A DNA stretch of 28,593 nt from Thermoplasmata archaeon (GTDB taxonomy: Archaea; Thermoplasmatota; Thermoplasmata; Thermoplasmatales; Thermoplasmataceae): the NCBI GenBank assembly GCA_021797025.1, contig JAKAAK010000008.1, forward strand, positions 1-28,593, given 5' to 3'. Positions within the stretch are counted from its first letter, which is position 1. Each line of letters opens with the position of its first letter. The position numbers were made by a program, and so were the translations under genes. Of the stretch, positions 7,579 through 16,249 are shown piece after piece. A model generated the notes under the pieces. It searched no databases. It saw only the letters and a list, made by a program, of their open reading frames with translations, and was not told the origin of the DNA.

Positions 7579-9060
7579 ATGGGATCAGGGTCTCTTCTCA
7601 AAATTTCTGTAATTATTGTTGTATTAATGTTTATAATCATAGCTTTTATCCCTGTAGCATCCACATCCGGTGTGAAAACACAGGGAGTGCAGACAGTCGA
7701 ACTGGAATCTGATTCAGGAACTCGAACGCCGATAAAACACGTTATCAATATATACCTGGAAAACCACAGTTTCGACAATCTCTTTGGAATATATCCATTT
7801 GATAGTTACACATCTAATGCTAGTCTTTCTGCAAACCTGTCAGTGCCATTGAACCTGCTCTCGAACAGAACAGCAAGAGACATGCTTACAGAGATACCTT
7901 CCGGGACATTCAGCACAAAGGACCCGAATGAGGGCTATGTTTCATATCACCTGGATTTCAATCATGGAAAACTCAATGGTTTCCTGAATGGCAGCGGCCC
8001 GCAGGGATTGACTTATTATTCTGCTGCACAGGAGGCCCCACAGTGGGACATTGCAGAGCAGTACGGGCTTGCAGATAATTTTTATGCCCCATGCCTTTCT
8101 GAAAGTGCGCCACACCACCTTTACTATGTTGCAGGTTACTCCCCTATAATTAACGATTATGGGCCACCCCCCTATATTCCATATTCCCAGTCAATATTCG
8201 GTGAGCTTTCAAAATATAACATATCCTATGGAGTTTACCTGAATAACACAGCATACAGGTGTGCATCCTGGGATTTCCTGTACGGGCACACTGATTATTC
8301 TTCACATCTTCAGAGCTGGAACAGTTTTTTGAATGAAACTTCGGATGGAACTCTTCCCTCTGTCAGTTACTTCTTTTCACAGGGGACAGGTAAAAGCATG
8401 GGGCCGCCAAATATCATACTGAATGGCGAGATGCTGCTGCTTTACGTAATAGATGCTATAGAAAAGAGTCCCATATGGAACTCCACTGCCATATTTATTA
8501 CATTTGATGGTTTCGGAGGATACTATGATCAGGTTGTTCCACCTGTAATGGATGGGGTACAGCTGGGTTTAAGGATACCGCTAATGGTCATATCCCCGTA
8601 TGCAAAGGAGGATTACATTTCGAATACCCAGATGCTTGTTACATCAATACTTGGATTTATTGATTATAACTGGGAAATGCCGGCACTGAATAAGATGGTC
8701 GACGATTCGTACCTGCCCCTGGATTTCTTCAATTTTTCGGACTGCCGGACGCCTATAGAATTTTCTCCATCAGCAGGTTTTCCAGTGCCCTCAAATATAC
8801 ATTTCAGTCTCGTGACAAACACATCCGCGGATAATTATTCCAGCTTATTCCCCATGGAGCCCCAGATACCTCTGGATAAATTGGGATATAACAGAACAGG
8901 TTCATCCTCTGTAAATCTATCATCCATGGGCGTGGGCATACTGAACAAAGACGAGCATGGATACACCCCGTTCTTTGAAAGCGTAGGCTTTTATTCTATG
9001 CTTGTTGTTCTGGAAATAGCTATTGCAGCCGCCATAATAACAAGATACAGGAGGAAGTGA
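7579..9060 (+). CDS. Secreted, membrane-anchored phosphoesterase (acid phosphatase / phospholipase C family)
   Basis: It belongs to the phosphoesterase family that includes bacterial phospholipase C and AcpA-type acid phosphatases. Domain marks in the 493 residues are IYLENHSFDNLFG (58-70, metal-site ENH), SAPHHLYYVAGYS, FDGFGGYYDQVVPP and LRIPLMVISPYAK. A hydrophobic segment at about 8-28 acts as a signal peptide or anchor. A second membrane helix near the C-terminus ends in RYRRK, so the catalytic domain should face outside, with both ends in the membrane. I count 14 N-x-S/T sequons, unusually many, which suits a heavily glycosylated surface protein in an acid environment. It is first in a two-gene unit. 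Substrate is unknown; phosphate scavenging from organic phosphoesters is the likeliest role. Confidence 0.88.
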   Translation: MGSGSLLKISVIIVVLMFIIIAFIPVASTSGVKTQGVQTVELESDSGTRTPIKHVINIYLENHSFDNLFGIYPFDSYTSNASLSANLSVPLNLLSNRTARDMLTEIPSGTFSTKDPNEGYVSYHLDFNHGKLNGFLNGSGPQGLTYYSAAQEAPQWDIAEQYGLADNFYAPCLSESAPHHLYYVAGYSPIINDYGPPPYIPYSQSIFGELSKYNISYGVYLNNTAYRCASWDFLYGHTDYSSHLQSWNSFLNETSDGTLPSVSYFFSQGTGKSMGPPNIILNGEMLLLYVIDAIEKSPIWNSTAIFITFDGFGGYYDQVVPPVMDGVQLGLRIPLMVISPYAKEDYISNTQMLVTSILGFIDYNWEMPALNKMVDDSYLPLDFFNFSDCRTPIEFSPSAGFPVPSNIHFSLVTNTSADNYSSLFPMEPQIPLDKLGYNRTGSSSVNLSSMGVGILNKDEHGYTPFFESVGFYSMLVVLEIAIAAAIITRYRRK

Positions 9061-9063
9061 AAA

Positions 9064-9678
9064 ATGGCATACGTCAGTGAAAAAAAGGAAAAGGGCATAG
9101 CTGTTCTATCAACTGCAACATCAATCATAGTGCCCGCAATTCTGGGGGTATCCCTGATTTTTACCATGGGATATTCATCCGGGCTTATTTATATAATAGG
9201 TGCGCCTTATCAGCTCATGTCACTATTCGAGGGGATTATAGCAGGTACACTGGTATTTTCCTTTGCGGGCTATATCATCGGTTCGGGAAAAACATACAGG
9301 CTCTTTGCCGGGCTGGCTTTCGGGGTTGCAATGTTCTTCACTGTATACTACATAATACACAGTGTTGATTACGTTGTCCCCAACGGGCTTCTTACAGTAT
9401 GTTCGTTTATCATAACCGGGGCATTTCTTCCGGTATCACAGCTTGCAACGGTAATTTATCATGGTAGATTCCTCCGTGGTCTTGCTGTTCCAGCCGGTAT
9501 ATCTGTTATTTCAATAATCGTTATAGCAGAACTCGCAATACTTTACGAGGATAGCGGACAGTCAAACCTGGCACAAATTGTTACTTTGATGAATTCCGTG
9601 ACCCTGGTAGCACTGATATTGATGCTTTTTGTACTTATATCCAGGAAAAGTTCAGGAACAGGCAGGATACAGAATTGA
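9064..9678 (+). CDS. Six-helix membrane protein paired with the phosphoesterase
   Basis: I do not recognise a named family. The 204-residue protein shows about six hydrophobic segments of 19-25 residues (roughly 14-38, 50-75, 82-100, 108-132, 138-160 and 168-190) with short loops and a charged C-terminus. It starts three bases after the phosphoesterase stop codon, behind a strong AGGAGG site at 9049-9054, so it is translated from the same message. The tight pairing suggests it supports export, anchoring or product uptake for the phosphoesterase, but no motif shows which. Confidence 0.75.
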   Translation: MAYVSEKKEKGIAVLSTATSIIVPAILGVSLIFTMGYSSGLIYIIGAPYQLMSLFEGIIAGTLVFSFAGYIIGSGKTYRLFAGLAFGVAMFFTVYYIIHSVDYVVPNGLLTVCSFIITGAFLPVSQLATVIYHGRFLRGLAVPAGISVISIIVIAELAILYEDSGQSNLAQIVTLMNSVTLVALILMLFVLISRKSSGTGRIQN

Positions 9679-9691
9679 TTTTTATTTTTTT
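9679..9691 (+). terminator. Oligo-T terminator after the phosphoesterase operon
   Basis: A nearly pure T run directly follows the stop codon region of the membrane-protein gene. Archaeal RNA polymerase terminates at such T tracts in the non-template strand without needing a hairpin. Confidence 0.5.
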
Positions 9692-9795
9692 CTCTGATAT
9701 TAATGTTAACTCTCTTTGATCTTACTATAAAGAACCGGTTTACAGGCAACAGGTTATCGCCATACAGCAAAAGTTCACCATTTTTTTCCCTTAAG

Positions 9796-9805
9796 AACTT
9801 TTAAG
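9796..9805 (+). promoter_or_regulatory. TATA box of the MFS transporter gene
   Basis: aacttttaag is centred about 27 bases before the ATG at 9828. No Shine-Dalgarno sequence lies in between, fitting a leaderless transcript. Confidence 0.5.
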
Positions 9806-9827
9806 TAGTTGTTCCAGTTAATTTTTA

Positions 9828-11078
9828 ATGCACGAATCAAATAATTCTTCCCGTAGATGGATTATACTGGGGGCGTATACACTGGTTGCATTATCATCGC
9901 AGGCCATATGGTTGAATTTTTCTGGAATAGCCGTTCCGCAGGTTGAAACCATATACAGGGTTAATGTATCCGAGATTGGTTATCTGGCCGCATTCTGGCC
10001 GCTTATTTTCATACCGCTGTCCATACCCACAGGAATACTAGTTGACAGGATAGGCTTCAAGAAGGTGGTTTCAATAGGAGCTCTGATTATAGCTTTCTTT
10101 TCCTGGATGAGGCTCTTCGCGGGCAGGGATTTCCTCATGCTGGTAGTTTTTCAGAGCCTGGCGGGAATAGGGCAGCCATTTGTGTTCAATGGGATATCAA
10201 AAATAGCTGGCACATGGTTTCCTGCCGGAGAACAGGCAGTTGCAACAGGAGTGGGAACACTGGGGCAGATACTGGGGATGATAGTTGCACTTATAGTTGC
10301 GCCACTCATGGTTCCACTTTCATCATTCTCCGAACTCCGTGAAAATATGATTGTGTTTTCACTGATTGCCACAGTTGCCTTTGTGTTATTTTTTACAATA
10401 GCGAAGGAGAATAACTCTTTTGTTCCATCCAGTGACAAAAACCTTGTAAACGAAATCAGAGGGCTTCTGAACATAAGGAATATTATCATTCTGATGGCGT
10501 TATTCTTCATCGGCGTAGGTATATTCAGTGGACTGGCACAATGGATAGAAAGCATGCTGGCATCACGTGGAGTTTCATCACTCACGGGGGGAATTATAGC
10601 GGCGTCCATGCTCATCAGTGGAATTGCCGGAATGATAATAATACCGTATTTTGCAGATAAAAAATCCATGCTGAAACAGTTTGTTCAGATCAACAGCATC
10701 ATAGCTGCCATATTCCTTCTGCTATTTGCATTCACGGCAAATATTGCAATATATTTTGTTATTGCAATTGTTATAGGGTTCTTCCTTCTTTCACTGGCAC
10801 CAATAGGCCTGCAACTGTCGCTTGAAACGGCAGGTGAAAAAAGGTCAGGGACATCTGCAAGCCTTATATGGCTCGCATCCCAGGTTGGTGCACTGTTCCT
10901 CATACTCATCATGGGAGACCTCGGGCCGGTCACCTTTACAGTTTCAGGAGTTTTCTTCCCGCAATGGTTCCTTACCATGCTGGTTGTAGCTGTTCTTACC
11001 TTCGTGGCATTCGGGCTGAGTTTCTTTATAAAGAGTACAAGGGAACCTAGAGGAAAGACCGTTATAGATACCAAATAA
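9828..11078 (+). CDS. MFS transporter
   Basis: This 416-residue secondary transporter has about 12 membrane helices. The major facilitator signature between helices 2 and 3 is GILVDRIGFKK (69-79), matching G-x-x-x-D-R-x-G-x-K-K. A long cytoplasmic loop with charged residues (about 190-215) separates the two six-helix halves. Substrate cannot be read from the sequence; the N-terminal half resembles the broad group containing nitrate/nitrite and FLVCR-type carriers. It is monocistronic, with its own promoter and a convergent neighbour. Confidence 0.9.
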   Translation: MHESNNSSRRWIILGAYTLVALSSQAIWLNFSGIAVPQVETIYRVNVSEIGYLAAFWPLIFIPLSIPTGILVDRIGFKKVVSIGALIIAFFSWMRLFAGRDFLMLVVFQSLAGIGQPFVFNGISKIAGTWFPAGEQAVATGVGTLGQILGMIVALIVAPLMVPLSSFSELRENMIVFSLIATVAFVLFFTIAKENNSFVPSSDKNLVNEIRGLLNIRNIIILMALFFIGVGIFSGLAQWIESMLASRGVSSLTGGIIAASMLISGIAGMIIIPYFADKKSMLKQFVQINSIIAAIFLLLFAFTANIAIYFVIAIVIGFFLLSLAPIGLQLSLETAGEKRSGTSASLIWLASQVGALFLILIMGDLGPVTFTVSGVFFPQWFLTMLVVAVLTFVAFGLSFFIKSTREPRGKTVIDTK

Positions 11079-11101
11079 TAAACTTTTAAATTTATATTAT
11101 T
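11074..11101. terminator. AT-rich inverted repeat in the convergent gap
   Basis: aataata (11074-11080) and tattatt (11095-11101) flank a 14-base loop and overlap the last codons of the MFS gene. With the surrounding T-rich runs on both strands, this gap likely terminates both convergent transcripts. Confidence 0.35.
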
Positions 11102-11134
11102 AAGTCTTTCATTATTTTGATTTAATTCAAACTT

Positions 11135-12688
11135 TCATCTTTCTATGTTTATTTTATGCATTGATTTTCTGTTGTTACGGTAATAATCCATGAATTCTTC
11201 GAAATTTTTCCTGTAAGCTGCAAAATTATCCACGGAGGGTTTATAAATCTCAGCATCACCCGCCACCGTTTTAAGATCGTTGATGGTAAGTATCCCTGAA
11301 CCCACTCCGGCAAGCAGGGCTACGCCACGTACAGTTGAATACCTTGGATCTGGAATCACGTGTATTTCCCTTTCCAGTATGTCAGAGAATATCTGGGCCC
11401 AGACACTGGATAGTGCACCCCCGCCGGACATGATGATTCTCTTGGGTGCATTGCCCTCCCCCAGGAATTTATCCACTATGCCGAGCAACCATTTTGAATT
11501 GAAAGCTACCCCTTCCATAACTGACCTTATGATGTCTTCTCTGCCATGCCCCAGTGATAGGTTAAAAAATCCACCTCTCAGAAGGGAATCTTCAACAGGT
11601 GCCCTTTCGCCGTAGATCCATGGCAGGTAAATCAATCCATTGGAACCCGGAGGAGATGAAGATGCCAGTTTATCAATGGTTTCATATTTTCCACTGCCTG
11701 TTATGCCCAGTAGTCCCGATATGTGCTCCATGCATCCGGATGCATTTTCCTGCTCAGCAGCTACGAAGTATTTTCCTTCCAGCGCCGATGGGAGAGATGC
11801 TATATTGTGCATTATATCTGTTTTTTTATGTGCCACATGTGCAGTGATCCATGATGAGGTTCCCACATAGAGAAGTGTGGAGAAATGATCAATGCATCCG
11901 CCACCCAGGAGCGAGCACTGTGTATCACCACATCCCCCTATTACATCAACGTCCTCAGGCAAACCCAGTTCTGATGCTACATCAGGTGTCAACTTGCCCA
12001 CGATATCAACGGACTTTATCATTTCAGGGAGCTTGTCCGGATCCAGCTGATTCATTCGTATAAGTGAATTGCTGTATTCAATTTTATCCGGATTCCTGTT
12101 ATCACTTGACCACATGAGTGTTGCAGTATCCCACGTGGTTTTGAAGTTCCCCGTGAGGCGCATGTTTATATAATCTTTTGGTTCCATGAATTTATATGTA
12201 TTCTTATATATTTCCTGCATGTTTTCCTTGATGAATAATACATGTGCAATAGCGTCCTTTCCTGAATGGGCAGGGGCGCCGCCGGTAAAGTGAAGCCATT
12301 TATATAGCTTATCGGCCCTGTATCCGGAGACCGATGGAAAACCTCCGGTGAGTTCTTCTATCTGCCTGCTGCCCCTGGTATCCATCCATATTATGGCATT
12401 GTGAAGTGGATGCCCTGCACGGTCAACTGGAACTGTGCCCGACCACTGCCCGGTAACGCCTATTGAAACTATCCGGTAGTCTTCTGACCTGCTTTTTATA
12501 TCCATAACGCATGTTTTTATAGCATTCCACCACTCATCCGGATTCTGTTCTGCACCGCCGTGATCGTCAATATTCAAACTGTAACTGCAGAATGATGTTG
12601 CTATCGTTTTCATCTGGCTGTCAATAAGTATTGCCTTACAGGAGGACGTACCCATATCCAGCCCCAGCATTGCCTTTATTTTTTCCAT
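11135..12688 (-). CDS. FGGY-family carbohydrate kinase (xylulokinase-like)
   Basis: It is an ATP-dependent kinase of a sugar, polyol or related alcohol. The N-terminal actin-like ATPase fold begins MLGLDMGTSSCKAILID; the substrate domain contains IIWMDTRG and the GYRADKLYKWL segment, close to FGGY signature 1. The second half has GGCGDTQCSLLGGG, LPWIYGERAPVED and MSGGGALSSVWAQIF. The 517-residue length is normal. I place the start at the ATG at 12688, five bases after the stop of the upstream gene, because family members begin close to the LGLDMG strand; an in-frame ATG at 12709 would overlap that gene. It is second in a two-gene unit with the PLP lyase. Xylulose is the default guess for this subfamily, but the neighbour suggests another substrate. 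Confidence 0.88.
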   Translation of the reverse strand: MEKIKAMLGLDMGTSSCKAILIDSQMKTIATSFCSYSLNIDDHGGAEQNPDEWWNAIKTCVMDIKSRSEDYRIVSIGVTGQWSGTVPVDRAGHPLHNAIIWMDTRGSRQIEELTGGFPSVSGYRADKLYKWLHFTGGAPAHSGKDAIAHVLFIKENMQEIYKNTYKFMEPKDYINMRLTGNFKTTWDTATLMWSSDNRNPDKIEYSNSLIRMNQLDPDKLPEMIKSVDIVGKLTPDVASELGLPEDVDVIGGCGDTQCSLLGGGCIDHFSTLLYVGTSSWITAHVAHKKTDIMHNIASLPSALEGKYFVAAEQENASGCMEHISGLLGITGSGKYETIDKLASSSPPGSNGLIYLPWIYGERAPVEDSLLRGGFFNLSLGHGREDIIRSVMEGVAFNSKWLLGIVDKFLGEGNAPKRIIMSGGGALSSVWAQIFSDILEREIHVIPDPRYSTVRGVALLAGVGSGILTINDLKTVAGDAEIYKPSVDNFAAYRKNFEEFMDYYRNNRKSMHKINIER

Positions 12689-12693
12689 AATGA

Positions 12694-14082
12694 TCAACTG
12701 TAAAGCCATTCAACAATATTCGTTAGAAACAGATCCACAGCTTCCTTCGGCATTGCGGATGCCATACCGTACACCGGTGCAAGCCCAGATGCATTGCTCT
12801 CCCCGGTTTTCATCAGCTTTACCGACTCCTCAAGGTCACGGACATATGCTTCCTTTACTCCCGGTTCGGTCTGCCTCATGGTCAGTGCCATGTGGAATGC
12901 GGGAGGACTGGCAAGACCGCTGAGCATCCAGCCCTTTTTGCCCATTTCAGCCATCAATGAGTATGGATTAATTGTATCTGATGTGAGAGCAACTACCCAC
13001 AGCGGTTTCCCCATAAGTCTTAATTCCGGAATTTTTTTCACCCTTTCAATTATATATTTTCCCGTATCCAGAATAGACTTGCTGCTCTTCAGGTATCCTG
13101 ATGATCCCATGAGCAGCATTACTGCCCATGCAGCAACAATAGGATAACCGGGCCTGCTCCCTGCCATGGTCGGTGTAAAATATATTCCTCCCTTCCAGGT
13201 TCCTGTTGCATAAAGTTGATTCTGGAAAAGCTCACTGTTTCTGTAGAGCACCACGGACGTGCCCTTGGGAGCAAAACCATATTTATGGGTATCCATGGAG
13301 ATGGATGTTACCCCTTCAAGCCTGAAATCAAATGGCGGCAGAGGATACCCTGCCTTTTCTGCCCATGGAATTATGAAACCCCCCAGACAGGCATCCACGT
13401 GCATTCCTATACCGTGGTCACGTGCAATTTCAGACATCTCTTTTACCGGATCAAATGTGCCATATGGAAAATTTGGCATAGAACCAACTATTGCAACGGT
13501 ATTTTTTGTTATGGCAGATTTCACCTTTTCGATATCCGCTGCGTAGTTTTCATCGAGGTCCACGAATACAGGTTTCATGCAGAAATAATCGCATGCCTTC
13601 AGGAATGCAGCATGGGCAGATAATGGTAGTATTACCTCCGGTTCTGTTATTCCTTTCTTCCTGTAATAATCACGATATGCCTTCATTGCAAGAAGAATGC
13701 TTTCTGTGCCACCTGATGATACCACACCACGGACTGATTCGTTTCCATTCATTATTTTTGCACACATGGAAACTATTTCAGTTTCAAATTTTGTAAGGCT
13801 GGGCCACACATCCGGATGCAGAGGATTTGATTGGGAATATACATGATATACCATGTCAAGAAAATTGAGAAGATCATCCCCGCCATGGTATACTGCACCG
13901 GAGACTCTTCCCGCCTTCCACTGCCTGTTTTCTTCTGTTGAATATTTTTTGAGTGTGTCAAGAATGCCATTGCTATCCATGCCCGAATCCGGTATTCTCT
14001 GGAATTCCCTTGAAGTATTTTTGTATGGCTTTAGACTTTTTTGCAGTTCTTCCATGACTTTATCAATATCAAGACTGTCCAT
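12694..14082 (-). CDS. Sphingosine-1-phosphate lyase-like PLP-dependent enzyme
   Basis: This 462-residue fold-type I PLP enzyme belongs to the group II decarboxylase superfamily. It resembles sphingosine-1-phosphate lyase far more than archaeal MfnA or glutamate decarboxylase. Shared blocks include SGAVYHGGDDLL (61-72), SNPLHPDVWPS (85-95), SSGGTESILLAMKAYRD (122-138), PLSAHAAF, HVDACLGGF (228-236), and ISMDTHKYGFAPKG (261-274) with Lys267 as the Schiff-base lysine. The N-terminal membrane helix of the eukaryotic enzyme is absent, so the protein is soluble. Lyases of this kind split a phosphorylated amino alcohol into an aldehyde and phosphoethanolamine. Archaea lack sphingolipids, so the substrate must differ. 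It is the promoter-proximal gene of a pair with an FGGY kinase. Confidence 0.88.
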   Translation of the reverse strand: MDSLDIDKVMEELQKSLKPYKNTSREFQRIPDSGMDSNGILDTLKKYSTEENRQWKAGRVSGAVYHGGDDLLNFLDMVYHVYSQSNPLHPDVWPSLTKFETEIVSMCAKIMNGNESVRGVVSSGGTESILLAMKAYRDYYRKKGITEPEVILPLSAHAAFLKACDYFCMKPVFVDLDENYAADIEKVKSAITKNTVAIVGSMPNFPYGTFDPVKEMSEIARDHGIGMHVDACLGGFIIPWAEKAGYPLPPFDFRLEGVTSISMDTHKYGFAPKGTSVVLYRNSELFQNQLYATGTWKGGIYFTPTMAGSRPGYPIVAAWAVMLLMGSSGYLKSSKSILDTGKYIIERVKKIPELRLMGKPLWVVALTSDTINPYSLMAEMGKKGWMLSGLASPPAFHMALTMRQTEPGVKEAYVRDLEESVKLMKTGESNASGLAPVYGMASAMPKEAVDLFLTNIVEWLYS

Positions 14083-14101
14083 TAGAACTTATAAATTCAG
14101 G

Positions 14102-14111
14102 AGTATATAAG
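14102..14111 (-). promoter_or_regulatory. TATA box of the lyase-kinase operon
   Basis: Read on the minus strand, cttatatact is centred about 24 bases before the lyase ATG at 14082. There is no ribosome-binding site, fitting a leaderless transcript. Confidence 0.5.
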
Positions 14112-14255
14112 AATTTGTTTCACGGATAAAGTTACACACATGGGATATTCCGCAAATAAGTTATCTGGGCAGTGAATTTATAAATATCTTGAAAGAACTG
14201 TTAAATTATGAATAAAGTGACAATTATTTATCCAGAATATCTTTTTAAACAAAAG

Positions 14256-14264
14256 ATTATATAT
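14256..14264 (+). promoter_or_regulatory. TATA box of the 14285 gene
   Basis: attatatat is centred about 25 bases before the ATG at 14285. Confidence 0.45.
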
Positions 14265-14284
14265 GCTTATTTCAATCAGGAAGT

Positions 14285-14680
14285 ATGAAGACAAGAACAA
14301 AGGAATTCAACGGAAAAAACATAGACCTGGACAAACTATCCAGTGTTGTTGAGCAGTATTTTGCAAATGAAAAATTCAAAACACAGCTCGGAAAACACCC
14401 GAATGGAACATTAATACAGGCAACAAAGGAAGGTTTGCTGAGAAGCATTGCGGGCATGGACAGGGCATATTCTATTACCGTTTCCGGAACCCCTGATGAT
14501 GCTAAAATCAGCATTGGAATGGGAAAGTGGCTTCAGGATCTGGGTGTGGCAGCTATAGAAAGTTTTCTTCTTACACCTGAGCTCGCATTTTTTGAGGTAC
14601 CTGAGTCACTCTGGAGTTTTGAAATAGAGGATAAATTCTGGAAATATATAGAAAATCAAATTAATCTTGGCATACAATAA
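14285..14680 (+). CDS. Conserved hypothetical protein, 131 residues
   Basis: I cannot give it a function. It is a soluble protein with no signal peptide. The N-terminal half is a short helical region followed by a basic beta-rich part (LIQATKEGLLRSIAGMDRAY). The second half reads like an alpha/beta unit with IGMGKWLQDLGVAAIESFLL and ends in an acidic/aromatic helix (IEDKFWKYIENQI). I believe similar proteins exist in bacteria, which would make this a shared, perhaps transferred, family. It has its own TATA box and ends in a 12-base hairpin; rmuC follows 49 bases later with a separate promoter. Confidence 0.75.
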   Translation: MKTRTKEFNGKNIDLDKLSSVVEQYFANEKFKTQLGKHPNGTLIQATKEGLLRSIAGMDRAYSITVSGTPDDAKISIGMGKWLQDLGVAAIESFLLTPELAFFEVPESLWSFEIEDKFWKYIENQINLGIQ

Positions 14681-14690
14681 GATTAATTTG
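14657..14690 (+). terminator. 12-base perfect hairpin across the stop codon
   Basis: caaattaatctt (14657-14668) and aagattaatttg (14679-14690) are perfectly complementary around a ten-base loop. The stop codon (14678-14680) lies at the loop-stem junction. A T-rich stretch follows. It may terminate transcription or protect the 3' end of the message. Confidence 0.5.
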
Positions 14691-14729
14691 TATGACAAAT
14701 TTATTTTACATGTTTAATATTCACTATAT

Positions 14730-15881
14730 ATGTATTTTGCAGGTAGCATATATGCGCTGGTAGGATTTGCTGCAGGACTTATAACTGGTTTAATTTTATA
14801 TCATCTGATTTCCCGGAAGTTTTATGGCAATATGGAGAATAGGTTTAAATCCTCCCTGCATGATTTTTTAGAGACTGAAAATAAAAATCTTCTTAATACA
14901 AGCACTGTTGCATTCAAGAATGCCCTGGAAACGGAGAAGTCGGAGAGAGAAAACACCGGACTCAGATTGAATGGACTCATAGACCCGCTCAGGGATTCAC
15001 TCCGAAAATACCAGAGCTATATAGAAAATGTTGAAAATGAAAGGAAGATGGAAACAGGGGCATTGAAGGATAACCTTGATACCTTATCAAAAAAAATTAC
15101 TGACCTGGAACATGACACAATAAAACTTTCCGGGGCACTAAAAAATCCGTCTATAAGGGGCAAATGGGGTGAGATAACGCTCAGGAGGACAGTGGAAATA
15201 GCCGGCATGACACCATACTGTGATTTTATAGAACAGGCGGTTTCAGAGGACAAATCCAAACCTGATATGATTATAAGATTGCCTAACAAAAGAAATATAG
15301 TGGTGGATTCGAAGGTTCCACTGAGCGGATTCTTTGAAAGCCAGGATGATGATAATAACTCCGGCCAGATTGAACGTTATCTATCAGCTTTCAACAGCCA
15401 TATAAGGGAACTTGCCTCAAAGAAGTACTGGGAAAAATTCGATGGTTCCGTGGATTTTGTGGTAATGTTCCTGCCTATAGAATCCCTATTGAGCACCGTC
15501 ATGTCCAGTAAGCCGGAATTAATAGAGGATGCAATATCAAAAAGAATAATAGTGGCAACTCCGGTAACGCTTATATCATTATTATTAACCGTTCATATGG
15601 GATGGAAGGATATCAATACAGTAGAAAATTTCAATGAACTTACAATGAAAATAAAAGATTTTTACAACAGCATCGAAATTTTTGCCAGTGATTTCAATGA
15701 AACATCGAAAAATTTTTCAAGAACAATTGACTCTTTTAACAGGATGACAGGGGATATAGAGAAAAAACTGGAACCTATTATGGAGGATCTGATAAAAACT
15801 GATATGGTCACAAATAAGAATCCAGTTAATCTGAGAGAGGTGGATCGGAATCCCGGGGAAATCAATAATCATCTGAAGTGA
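14730..15881 (+). CDS. rmuC: RmuC family DNA recombination protein
   Basis: RmuC proteins limit recombination at inverted repeats and contain a PD-(D/E)xK-type nuclease-like fold. The 383-residue protein has an N-terminal membrane helix (about 5-28), a long coiled coil (about 35-130) and then the RmuC domain. That domain has the hallmark RGKWGEITLRR (near 144-154), KPDMIIRLP, VDSKVPLSGF (nuclease-like D..K) and MFLPIESLL. A TATA-like ttattttacatg is centred about 25 bases before the ATG, so the message is leaderless. The last 13 bases overlap the convergent DUF357 gene. Confidence 0.9.
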   Translation: MYFAGSIYALVGFAAGLITGLILYHLISRKFYGNMENRFKSSLHDFLETENKNLLNTSTVAFKNALETEKSERENTGLRLNGLIDPLRDSLRKYQSYIENVENERKMETGALKDNLDTLSKKITDLEHDTIKLSGALKNPSIRGKWGEITLRRTVEIAGMTPYCDFIEQAVSEDKSKPDMIIRLPNKRNIVVDSKVPLSGFFESQDDDNNSGQIERYLSAFNSHIRELASKKYWEKFDGSVDFVVMFLPIESLLSTVMSSKPELIEDAISKRIIVATPVTLISLLLTVHMGWKDINTVENFNELTMKIKDFYNSIEIFASDFNETSKNFSRTIDSFNRMTGDIEKKLEPIMEDLIKTDMVTNKNPVNLREVDRNPGEINNHLK

Positions 15882-16153
15882 GTAAAGAGCCGGTGATCGG
15901 ATTCACCATCAAACAGTCCAATGCGTATAGCGGAATCTATCCAGCCATATGAATAGTTCAATGAGGCAAATGCATTTATGAGATCGTTTTTATTATAGAA
16001 ATACTTTGCATCGTTATAATAATTCATGATCATATCCATGTGGTCTTTTGCTATCCCGTAGAGGTAAGAATCAACAGGTACGCTGATATGAATCTTCTCA
16101 AGAGCAGATTTTTCTATTTCAAAATACCTTTCCACCTTTGCCTTTAGTTCCAT
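15869..16153 (-). CDS. DUF357 family protein
   Basis: This small archaeal helical protein has unknown function. The pattern VERYFEIEKSALEKI, then a long helical segment with MIMNYYNDAKYFYNK, then AFASLNYSYGWIDSAIRIGL, is typical of DUF357, which forms a two- to three-helix bundle. I choose the ATG at 16153 (94 residues) rather than 16168 because the AT-rich box on the minus strand (16176-16190) then sits about 29 bases upstream, as for other leaderless genes here. Its 3' end overlaps rmuC by 13 bases in convergent orientation. Confidence 0.8.
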   Translation of the reverse strand: MELKAKVERYFEIEKSALEKIHISVPVDSYLYGIAKDHMDMIMNYYNDAKYFYNKNDLINAFASLNYSYGWIDSAIRIGLFDGESDHRLFTHFR

Positions 16154-16249
16154 TGACTTCCATATCATTTCTGTATATATATTAATAAGGATTGAAATAA
16201 TAAAATTTTCAGATTTTCTAAAAATAATTGATATCCATACTATTTCTGC

